A stretch of DNA of 6,823 nucleotides from assembly GCA_937915485.1 (NCBI GenBank), contig CALGII010000259.1, positions 1 to 6,823 of the forward strand, read 5' to 3'. A model generated the notes under the pieces. The model was not told the DNA's origin. It was given only the letters and a program-made list of their open reading frames with translations, and did no database searches. Positions 1-4,910 of this stretch are shown piece by piece (positions within the stretch are counted from its first letter, which is position 1; the number at the start of each line of letters is the position of its first letter). The translations under genes were made by a program, and so were the position numbers. Origin of the DNA: an uncultured Ignavibacteriota bacterium (GTDB lineage: Bacteria; Bacteroidota; Ignavibacteria; Tepidaquicellales; Tepidaquicellaceae).

Positions 1-26
1 TGAATTAAAACTCAATCTTTTTTAAG

Positions 27-992
27 TTAATCGAAAATTTTCCTATAGACGTGGCAGTACGGTTTTTTCCCGGTCACGTTGTAATAATCCTGATGATAAT
101 CTTCCGCCCGCCAGAACTTGTTCGCTTTCGTTACTTCCGTCGCGACTTTATATCCTTTATCGGACAATATTTTAATCACCTTATCGGCTGTTTCCTTTTG
201 CTCATCATTCAGGAAAAAGACTCCCGAGCGGTACTGTTCGCCTACATCAGGTCCCTGCCTGTCGACCTGAGTAAAATCGTGTATTTCGAAGAAAAGTTTT
301 GCAAGTTTCTCGTATGTGACTTTAGAAGGGTCAAAAATAATTTCAAGAGCTTCCGCGTGTCCCGTAGTACCCGTGCAAACTTCCTTGTAAGTCGGATTGT
401 CCTTATGCCCGCCTATGTATCCGACGATAGTTTTAAGAACGCCGGGTTCATTCATCATTAAATACTCCACGCCCCAGAAGCATCCGCCCGCGAAATACGC
501 TGTATCGGTTTTTGTTTCAGTCATTTTGCCGTATGGTATGAATTTCAATGAAATCGAATTAACGCAGTGCCTCGTGTCTTTTTTCGTGAATCCCTCTCCG
601 AGGAAAACATGCCCGAGATGCGCGCCGCAGTTTGCGCATATTATTTCCGTTCTCATCCCGTCCTTATCCGGAACGCGGGTTACCGCACCCGGGACCTCAT
701 CGTCGAAACTCGGCCATCCGCAGCCGGAATCGAATTTATCATCCGATTCGTATAGTTTCGCGTCGCACCTCTTACATACATAATAGCCGTTCCCTTTGAA
801 ATCATAATACTCGCCTGTAAATGGTCTTTCGGTGCCTTTCCTTAAAATTACCTGTTCTTCTTCGGGAGTAAGTTTGTTATATTTCTTCGTTGAATCCATT
901 TTTACATTATTATCGATTATTATATCCGCCGATTTTTTCTCCGAACATCCGAGAATTATCAAGACGGAAAGTAAGATTGTTATTTTATACAT
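27..992 (-). CDS. msrAB: Lipid-anchored bifunctional peptide-methionine sulfoxide reductase, MsrB-MsrA fusion
   Basis: The 321-residue protein repairs oxidised methionine: MsrB reduces the R and MsrA the S diastereomer of methionine sulfoxide. Residues 1-16 are a lipoprotein signal (hydrophobic run, then ILGC with Cys16), so the enzyme should sit on the periplasmic face of a membrane. MsrB occupies about 40-152. It has zinc-site pairs C73/C76 and C119/C122, the GCGWPSF motif with C91, and catalytic C143 in RHCVNSISLKF. MsrA occupies about 163-315. It has catalytic C171 in GGCFWG, TGHAE at 210-214, and candidate resolving cysteines C206 and C313. Both active sites look intact. No thioredoxin domain is fused (unlike Neisseria PilB), so electrons must come from a separate periplasmic thiol pathway. 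The ATG at 992 begins the signal peptide and no Shine-Dalgarno sequence precedes it. No clear terminator is visible in the 26 bases after the stop. Confidence 0.96.
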   Translation of the reverse strand: MYKITILLSVLIILGCSEKKSADIIIDNNVKMDSTKKYNKLTPEEEQVILRKGTERPFTGEYYDFKGNGYYVCKRCDAKLYESDDKFDSGCGWPSFDDEVPGAVTRVPDKDGMRTEIICANCGAHLGHVFLGEGFTKKDTRHCVNSISLKFIPYGKMTETKTDTAYFAGGCFWGVEYLMMNEPGVLKTIVGYIGGHKDNPTYKEVCTGTTGHAEALEIIFDPSKVTYEKLAKLFFEIHDFTQVDRQGPDVGEQYRSGVFFLNDEQKETADKVIKILSDKGYKVATEVTKANKFWRAEDYHQDYYNVTGKKPYCHVYRKIFD

Positions 993-1039
993 ATTAATGC
1001 CGCTTTATGTATAAAACGAAATGAAATGAGTTAAAATTC

Positions 1040-1079
1040 CGGATGCGGTCAATCAATTTCGCATATTAAACCGCGTCCG
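1040..1079. repeat. Imperfect inverted repeat in the intergenic region after the lipoprotein gene
   Basis: CGGATGCGGT (1040-1049) faces ACCGCGTCCG (1070-1079) across 20 nt. Ten positions can pair if one T-G wobble is allowed in the plus-strand RNA. On the minus strand, where the neighbouring genes are read, that position becomes a C-A mismatch. No T-run follows, so it is at best a weak transcript end for the lipoprotein gene. The rest of 993-1136 shows nothing recognisable. Confidence 0.3.
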
Positions 1080-1136
1080 TATATTATGAGCGCAAGATTC
1101 ACATATCATTGGACGAAACCAATTGACAATCGTAAA

Positions 1137-1382
1137 TCATTTCTTCTGCTGCTCAATCCTCTTATTAAGAGAATCGAGTTCAATCTTCATTTGCTTAAGT
1201 TTTTCGTCCTGCTGCCTGCTTTCTTTATCAAGGCTATCGAGTGACTTGCCGAGTTTTTCCTGAGCCGCTTTCAGGCTGTCCGCGCTCTTTTTTATTTCAA
1301 GTTTCCTTTTATCGTCATCCGTCTGCTTAGTACATCCGGATAAGAGAAAGAGCGCCATCACAATAACAATAAGATACTTCAT
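1137..1382 (-). CDS. Small coiled-coil lipoprotein (paralogue 1)
   Basis: This is an 81-residue lipoprotein of unknown function. Residues 1-16 are a signal peptide ending in the lipobox LLSGC with lipidated Cys17. An acidic stretch, D22-D24, follows. From about residue 28 to the end it is one highly charged helix with 3-4 hydrophobic spacing: I30, A34, L37, L44, L48, L51, L62, M65, L69, L72 and I76. The tripeptide DSL recurs at 35, 49 and 70, that is 14 and 21 residues apart, in phase with the heptad. The last residue is Lys. A GTG at 1406 would add eight residues before the signal. The ATG at 1382 is preferred because it gives MKYL, exactly as in the paralogue at 1497-1748. The two genes lie head to tail, consistent with a local duplication. 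The architecture recalls Braun's lipoprotein, but no family is recognised from sequence. Confidence 0.8.
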   Translation of the reverse strand: MKYLIVIVMALFLLSGCTKQTDDDKRKLEIKKSADSLKAAQEKLGKSLDSLDKESRQQDEKLKQMKIELDSLNKRIEQQKK

Positions 1383-1416
1383 ATAATATAATGATTGTTT
1401 ACTCACTAATAATACT

Positions 1417-1474
1417 AACGGTATATCATTTCGCTACGGTCCGTTTCAAATAATCCTTATAAACGGCGCCGTTT
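1417..1474. promoter_or_regulatory. Cluster of ACGG/CCGT inverted motifs between the two lipoprotein genes
   Basis: The 114-bp gap between the lipoprotein genes contains AACGGT at 1417-1422, the odd palindrome ACGGTCCGT at 1436-1444 and the perfect 14-bp palindrome AAACGGCGCCGTTT at 1461-1474. It lies upstream of the 1137-1382 gene and downstream of the 1497-1748 gene on the minus strand. It could therefore be an operator for the first or a transcript end for the second. No T-run follows the long palindrome on the minus strand, which argues against a standard terminator. The role is inferred only from motif repetition and position. Confidence 0.25.
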
Positions 1475-1496
1475 TAATAATAAATGTATTGTCGGA

Positions 1497-1748
1497 CTAT
1501 TTGTTTTCCTGAATATTCCTGTTCAATGAATCGAGTTGCATCTTCATCATATTCAATTCCTCGTCCATCTTCCTGTTCGCGGAATTAAGGCTGTCGAGAG
1601 ACCTGTCCAGATTGTTCTTTACAATCTTCAGGCTGTCGACGCTGTGTTTCATATTCTGCAAATCCCGATTCCTCTTTTCATCGCCTTGCGATGACGAACA
1701 TCCGTAAATAAGTAAAAATACAACAAACAAAAAATATAAATACTTCAT
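1497..1748 (-). CDS. Small coiled-coil lipoprotein (paralogue 2)
   Basis: This 83-residue paralogue of the product of 1137-1382 has unknown function. Its signal peptide ends in LIYGC with lipidated Cys17, the same position as in the paralogue. From residue 30 an unbroken heptad pattern (30, 33, 37, 40, 44, 47, 51, 54, 58, 61, 65, 68, 72, 75, 79) is almost all Leu, Met, Val or Ile; K44 and N58 are the polar exceptions. DSL occurs at 38, 52 and 73 with the same 14- and 21-residue spacing as the paralogue. The C-terminal residue is Lys. The mature form would be 67 residues, against 65 for the paralogue. The ATG at 1748 starts the signal peptide and lacks a Shine-Dalgarno sequence; a TTGACA-like hexamer lies upstream on the minus strand without a convincing -10 box. 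A trimeric or dimeric envelope spacer is plausible but unproven. Confidence 0.8.
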   Translation of the reverse strand: MKYLYFLFVVFLLIYGCSSSQGDEKRNRDLQNMKHSVDSLKIVKNNLDRSLDSLNSANRKMDEELNMMKMQLDSLNRNIQENK

Positions 1749-1840
1749 AAAAAATCAGGTTAGTTTATCTTAAAATATTGATTTAATGTTATGAAAAAAA
1801 TGTCAAATAAAGTATAACCATATAATCCATTATGATAAGC

Positions 1841-1947
1841 CCCTGATAACAAATATTACGTCAACAATTATTAATATGTTACGGCTCAGGGTAATGTTAA
1901 GCATAAAGGAGACTCAATTTTTGAATTTAAACTTACGCATAATTTAA
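1841..1947 (+). promoter_or_regulatory. Possible structured leader and mini-ORF upstream of mutA
   Basis: In the divergent gap 1749-1985, CCCTGA (1841-1846) can pair with TCAGGG (1886-1891). Nested inside, CGT-AACA (1859-1861, 1863-1866) can pair with TGTTACG (1877-1883) around a 10-nt AT loop with C1862 bulged. Downstream, AAGGAG (1906-1911) stands 9 nt before a TTG that opens an eight-codon frame ending in TAA at 1945-1947. Other genes here lack Shine-Dalgarno sequences, so this AAGGAG is unusual. No cobalamin-riboswitch B12 box is visible. Whether the leader is transcribed and whether it affects mutA are unknown. Confidence 0.25.
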
Positions 1948-1985
1948 CGATATTTATTATTATTTGAAAAATCAATCCGTTACAA

Positions 1986-4109
1986 ATGAGCAAACTTTCA
2001 GACAAACCGGACCTCAAAAAAGACTTTCCCGGAACGTCTTTCGATGAATGGAAAAAAGCAGCAGAAAAAGATTTAAAAGGAGTTCCCTTCGAGAAAAAAT
2101 TAGTAACCAAAACCTACGAAGGAATAGACCTTGCGCCGATTTACACGAAAGATGACATAAAAGACAATCCCCTTACGGATAATTTTCCCGGATTTACGAA
2201 TTTCGTCAGGGGCAACAAACCCGACGGATACGTCAGGAATAACTGGTATATTTCTCAGGAAATATACGCTCCGACGCCGGAGAAACTCAATGAAGCGCTG
2301 ATATTCGACCTTGAGAGAGGGCAAACATCAATAAACATCAAACCTGACAGGGCTACGCTATTATCGAAGGACCCCGACATGTCGGAATCAGGCGAAGTCG
2401 GAATCGGCGGGACTTCAATATCCTGTTTGAGCGACGCAGAAAAGATATTCAGGAATATCGACATAAAGAAATTTCACCTGTTCTCGGAGACAGTTTACAG
2501 TTCCCTTCCGTATTTCTCATTGATCGCGGCATATCTGAAAAAAAATAATTTTACGGATTTGAATGCCTGCATACTTTCGGACCCGTATTCGTGTCTGATA
2601 AAATGCGGACAGCCGCCTCACGATATTGAATCGGCATTTGACGATATGTACAAAATCACGAAATGGGCGATTGACAATAAGATGGACATAAAGACTATCG
2701 GCTCCAACGGATATAATTACGTAAACGCAGGCGCGAGCGCCGTTCAGGAACTTGCTTACGTGATGTCAACCGCGATTGATTACATAAACAGGATGCTTGA
2801 AAAAGGTCTTAAGATAGACGAAGTTGCTCCGAAATTCAATCTCACATTCGGCATTTCTACATTTTACTTCATGGAAGTCGCGAAACTCCGCGCGGCAAGA
2901 ATAATCTGGTCAAATATTATTGACGCATTTAAAGGCAGCGAATCATCGAAATCGGTGACAATACACGGGAAGAGTTCGCTGTATAACCAGACGCGCAATG
3001 ATATATACGTAAATCTCCTAAGAACTACCACCGAAGCGTTTTCCGCCATCGCGGGAGGCGCGAACAGCATTCACACAAGCCCGTTTGATGAATCTCTCGG
3101 CGAGCCCGACGAATTTTCGAGAAGGCTTGCGAGAAACACTCAGATTATTTTAAAGGAAGAATCCCATTTAAACAGCGTCATTGATCCGGCGGGCGGTTCT
3201 TATTATGTCGAAGCGCTTACTGAAGAGATTGCAAGGAAAGCGTGGGAAGCAATTAAGACGATTGAAAAGGAAGGCGGAATGCTGGAAGCGTTAAAGAAGA
3301 ATATTCCGCAATCCGGCGTGGAAAAAACTGCATCGGACCGCAGGAAAGATTACGCAAAGAGAAAGAGCGTCATCGTAGGCAACAACATGTACGCGAACGT
3401 TAAAGAGGAAAAACCCGAACCGAGGGGTTCGAACGCGGACGAGATTCATAAAATCCGTTCCGAGTACATTAAAAAATTCAGGGTCGAAGGCGGTACTGAA
3501 AAGCACAGCGGTATTCTTGACATTCTTCAGAAACTCGCGGACGATTCAAGCGATACAGTTGAACTCGCGATTGAAGCGTATTTGAAAGGCGCTACGATAG
3601 GCGAAATCGGAAAGTCACTGCCGAGGAAAGACACGAACCTTAGCGTTGAAACAATCAAGATTCATAGGGCGTCTGAAATTTTCGAAGAACTTAGAGACCT
3701 CGCATTCGACTACAGGCACAGGAAAGGTTACCTGCCTAAAGTTTTTCTGGCGACAATGGGACCCGTCAAGCAGCATAAAGCGAGAGCGGATTTCTCAAGA
3801 GGATTCTTTGAAGTCGGAGGATTTGACGTGATATATATAAAAGGTTTCGAGACACCTGAAGAAGCGGCGACTGAAGCAGGCAAAACAGGCGCGGGAATAA
3901 CAGTCATATGCTCGACTGACGACACTTATCCTGAACTCGTACCTGCACTGATGAAGACTCTGAAAGCCGCAAACAAGAACATGAAGGTCATACTCGCGGG
4001 ATATCCGAAGGAGCAAATCGAAGAGCACAGGAAATCGGGCATCTTTGATTTCATTTATCTCGGAGCGGATGTACACGCAATACTGAAAGAATTATTAAGT
4101 ATGCTATAA
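1986..4109 (+). CDS. mutA: Methylmalonyl-CoA mutase small (beta) subunit
   Basis: This is the non-catalytic partner of MutB in the adenosylcobalamin-dependent mutase that interconverts succinyl-CoA and methylmalonyl-CoA in the cytoplasm. The 707 residues follow the mutase plan: a TIM-barrel domain (about 40-420), a linker, and a flavodoxin-like B12 domain (about 584-707). DPAGGSYY at 400-407 matches DPWGGSYY of MutB. Active-site positions are degenerate. GYNYVNAG (242-249) replaces the GYHMQEAG of MutB, so the catalytic His becomes N244. The B12 signature DxHxxG is replaced by K595-Q-H597-K-A-R600, which keeps only the His. This is the usual state of the small subunit, so the gene is intact. 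An in-frame TGA at 1965-1967 makes the ATG at 1986 the first start; no Shine-Dalgarno sequence is seen. The stop lies 6 nt before the inserted cassette and no terminator intervenes. Confidence 0.95.
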   Translation: MSKLSDKPDLKKDFPGTSFDEWKKAAEKDLKGVPFEKKLVTKTYEGIDLAPIYTKDDIKDNPLTDNFPGFTNFVRGNKPDGYVRNNWYISQEIYAPTPEKLNEALIFDLERGQTSINIKPDRATLLSKDPDMSESGEVGIGGTSISCLSDAEKIFRNIDIKKFHLFSETVYSSLPYFSLIAAYLKKNNFTDLNACILSDPYSCLIKCGQPPHDIESAFDDMYKITKWAIDNKMDIKTIGSNGYNYVNAGASAVQELAYVMSTAIDYINRMLEKGLKIDEVAPKFNLTFGISTFYFMEVAKLRAARIIWSNIIDAFKGSESSKSVTIHGKSSLYNQTRNDIYVNLLRTTTEAFSAIAGGANSIHTSPFDESLGEPDEFSRRLARNTQIILKEESHLNSVIDPAGGSYYVEALTEEIARKAWEAIKTIEKEGGMLEALKKNIPQSGVEKTASDRRKDYAKRKSVIVGNNMYANVKEEKPEPRGSNADEIHKIRSEYIKKFRVEGGTEKHSGILDILQKLADDSSDTVELAIEAYLKGATIGEIGKSLPRKDTNLSVETIKIHRASEIFEELRDLAFDYRHRKGYLPKVFLATMGPVKQHKARADFSRGFFEVGGFDVIYIKGFETPEEAATEAGKTGAGITVICSTDDTYPELVPALMKTLKAANKNMKVILAGYPKEQIEEHRKSGIFDFIYLGADVHAILKELLSML

Positions 4110-4115
4110 ATAATA

Positions 4116-4161
4116 ACCGCAAAGCACGCTAAGGACGCTAAGTTCGCAAAGATTTTTTATA
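4116..4161 (+). repeat. Left terminal inverted repeat (four 9-nt units)
   Basis: Four contiguous units, ACCGCAAAG, CACGCTAAG, GACGCTAAG and TTCGCAAAG (4116-4151), share the form NNCGCWAAG and are followed by ATTTTTTATA. Aligned without gaps to the reverse complement of 4824-4869, 36 of 46 positions match, including all nine of the outermost unit. The array starts 6 nt after the mutA stop codon. Confidence 0.85.
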
Positions 4162-4176
4162 GCCCGCGGGAAAGAA

Positions 4177-4269
4177 ATGAAAAAACTGGTGCATATAGAT
4201 TACGATAAAAAAGTTGTCATAAATATTATTTTCGCTGACTTTGTGATGCACGAAATTATAGATCGATAA
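4177..4269 (+). CDS. Short ORF in the cassette leader, in frame with the GxxExxY gene
   Basis: This ORF encodes a 30-residue peptide, starting MKKLVHIDYDKK, preceded by a purine-rich GGGAAAG stretch. It ends at TAA 4267-4269. It shares its reading frame with the GxxExxY gene: from 4117 to the stop at 4717-4719, this TAA is the only interruption. The remainder of 4162-4341 holds the 8-bp palindrome CCCGCGGG (4163-4170), the palindrome TTTTCGAAAA (4295-4304) and AT-rich sequence without a clear promoter. I do not recognise the peptide. It may be a chance frame, a leader peptide or a remnant of an N-terminal extension. Confidence 0.2.
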   Translation: MKKLVHIDYDKKVVINIIFADFVMHEIIDR

Positions 4270-4341
4270 GATATTGCTCTTTTACATAGAAATTTTTTCG
4301 AAAATCTTACTGCATATATTAAATTAAAATATTTCATTCGT

Positions 4342-4719
4342 ATGACAGAAGACGAATTATCCAACATCATAATTGGATTAGCAATAAAAGTGCATAAATC
4401 TGTCGGGCCCGGATTACTTGAATCAGTTTATGAAGAGTGTCTTTACTACGAATTAAAGAAAAACGGGTTATCAGTTCAAAAGCAGGTTCCAATTCCGATG
4501 TATTACGAAGGCATAAAGATCGACTGTAGTTTTAGAGCGGACATAATTGTTGATGAAAAGATAATAATTGAAATAAAAGCAGTAAAAAAACTTGAAGATA
4601 TACATTTAGCTCAATTGTTAACTTACTTAAGAATAACGAATAAAAAGCTGGGTCTATTATTTAACTTCAACGAGAAAATACTTATGAATGGTTTTAAACG
4701 TGTAGTCAATAATTTGTAA
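4342..4719 (+). CDS. GxxExxY family protein (PD-(D/E)xK nuclease-like)
   Basis: This 125-residue protein carries the family signature as G24-L-L-E27-S-V-Y30, inside a conserved N-terminal helix region (KVHKSVGPGLLESVYEECL, 16-34). A nuclease-like core follows: R65-A-D67, then E77-I-K79 on the next strand, resembling the D...ExK catalytic set of the PD-(D/E)xK superfamily. The end (AQLLTYLRITNKKLGLLFNF) is also typical. Length is normal for the family and all signature residues are present, so the gene looks functional. Family membership is recognised; the biochemical role of the family is, as far as I know, unestablished. The ATG at 4342 gives the usual MTE-type N-terminus, and no Shine-Dalgarno sequence is seen. 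It is the only substantial gene in the cassette, so it is the natural candidate to act on the flanking 9-nt arrays. A chromosomal housekeeping role or toxin-like role cannot be excluded. Confidence 0.9.
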   Translation: MTEDELSNIIIGLAIKVHKSVGPGLLESVYEECLYYELKKNGLSVQKQVPIPMYYEGIKIDCSFRADIIVDEKIIIEIKAVKKLEDIHLAQLLTYLRITNKKLGLLFNFNEKILMNGFKRVVNNL

Positions 4720-4793
4720 TTTTCGACTAGATGTTCTTTAAAATTATACACCGTAAAGAATCCTTAGCGCACAAAGAGTGCATATTTTTTACG

Positions 4794-4814
4794 ATATTTC
4801 GAGGAAATATTTTT
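4794..4814 (+). terminator. Weak hairpin with T-run after the GxxExxY gene
   Basis: ATATTTC (4794-4800) and GAAATAT (4804-4810) form a 7-bp stem around a GAG loop, followed directly by four T (4811-4814). The stem is AT-rich, so termination would be inefficient. It lies 75 nt after the GxxExxY stop and before mutB. Confidence 0.3.
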
Positions 4815-4834
4815 GATTTTATATATATAAAATC
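4815..4834. repeat. Perfect 20-bp AT palindrome abutting the right terminus
   Basis: The sequence from 4815 (GATTTTATAT) to 4834 is its own reverse complement over all 20 positions, and its last base is the first base of the right 9-nt array. It could extrude as a cruciform or be a protein-binding site. The left end has no equally long palindrome at the matching place. Confidence 0.6.
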
Positions 4835-4869
4835 TTAGCGTACTTTGCGAGTTTTGCGGTCTTTGCGGT
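4824..4869 (-). repeat. Right terminal inverted repeat (four 9-nt units)
   Basis: Read on the minus strand from 4869, the units are ACCGCAAAG, ACCGCAAAA, CTCGCAAAG and TACGCTAAG, followed by ATTTTATATA. This mirrors the left end unit for unit. The outermost unit is identical to the left outermost unit. The array ends 41 nt before the mutB start codon. Confidence 0.85.
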
Positions 4870-4889
4870 AAAAACATTAATAATATAAT
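4863..4889 (+). promoter_or_regulatory. Candidate promoter for mutB at the cassette edge
   Basis: TTGCGG (4863-4868), part of the outermost right-end unit, is 15 nt upstream of TATAAT (4884-4889), which ends 21 nt before the mutB ATG. If used, the cassette terminus would supply the -35-like element. The spacing is short and the consensus is enterobacterial. Bacteroidota-type promoters differ, so this is tentative. Confidence 0.2.
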
Positions 4890-4910
4890 TCCATAAACAT
4901 ATAAGATAAA

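Larger units (their letters stand above)
4116..4869. mobile_element. Putative GxxExxY cassette with 9-nt-unit inverted termini
   Basis: This 754-bp unit separates mutA from mutB. Its ends are imperfect 46-nt inverted repeats, each made of four tandem 9-nt units plus an AT-rich tail, and it encloses one plus-strand gene of the GxxExxY family. It is more AT-rich than its surroundings: 12 of 60 bases are G/C at 4561-4620, against 36 of 60 at 5281-5340 in mutB. No transposase or integrase is present and no target-site duplication directly abuts the ends. Mobility is inferred from the symmetric ends, the atypical composition and the position inside a normally contiguous gene pair. The alternative is a resident gene flanked by regulatory repeats. 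Confidence 0.55.

Noticed and set aside
51..1014. Plus-strand ORFs opposite the sulfoxide reductase gene (51-461, 397-783, 567-755, 832-1014).
   Set aside because: They lie antisense to a clearly conserved enzyme and their translations show no recognisable domain.
1383..1406. GTG start at 1406 extending the first small lipoprotein by eight residues.
   Set aside because: The extension precedes a good signal peptide, and the paralogue begins with the same MKYL at the equivalent ATG.
1749..1985. Cobalamin riboswitch upstream of mutA.
   Set aside because: No GCCACTG-like B12 box is present and the gap is too AT-rich and short for the usual fold.
2712..3795. mutA as a decayed pseudogene because the catalytic His and DxHxxG are missing.
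   Set aside because: Loss of these residues is the normal state of the small mutase subunit; the frame is intact over 707 codons.
1886..4076. Minus-strand and out-of-frame ORFs across mutA, including 3795-4076 and 3646-3831.
   Set aside because: They are shadows of the mutA reading frame, low-complexity or Arg/Phe-rich, with no family resemblance.
4116..4869. CRISPR array or classical insertion sequence.
   Set aside because: The repeats are contiguous 9-mers without spacers, there is no Cas gene, and no transposase motif is encoded.
4108..4885. Target-site duplication AATAATA flanking the cassette.
   Set aside because: It abuts the left end (to 4115) but lies 9 nt outside the right end (4879-4885), and such AT strings are common here.
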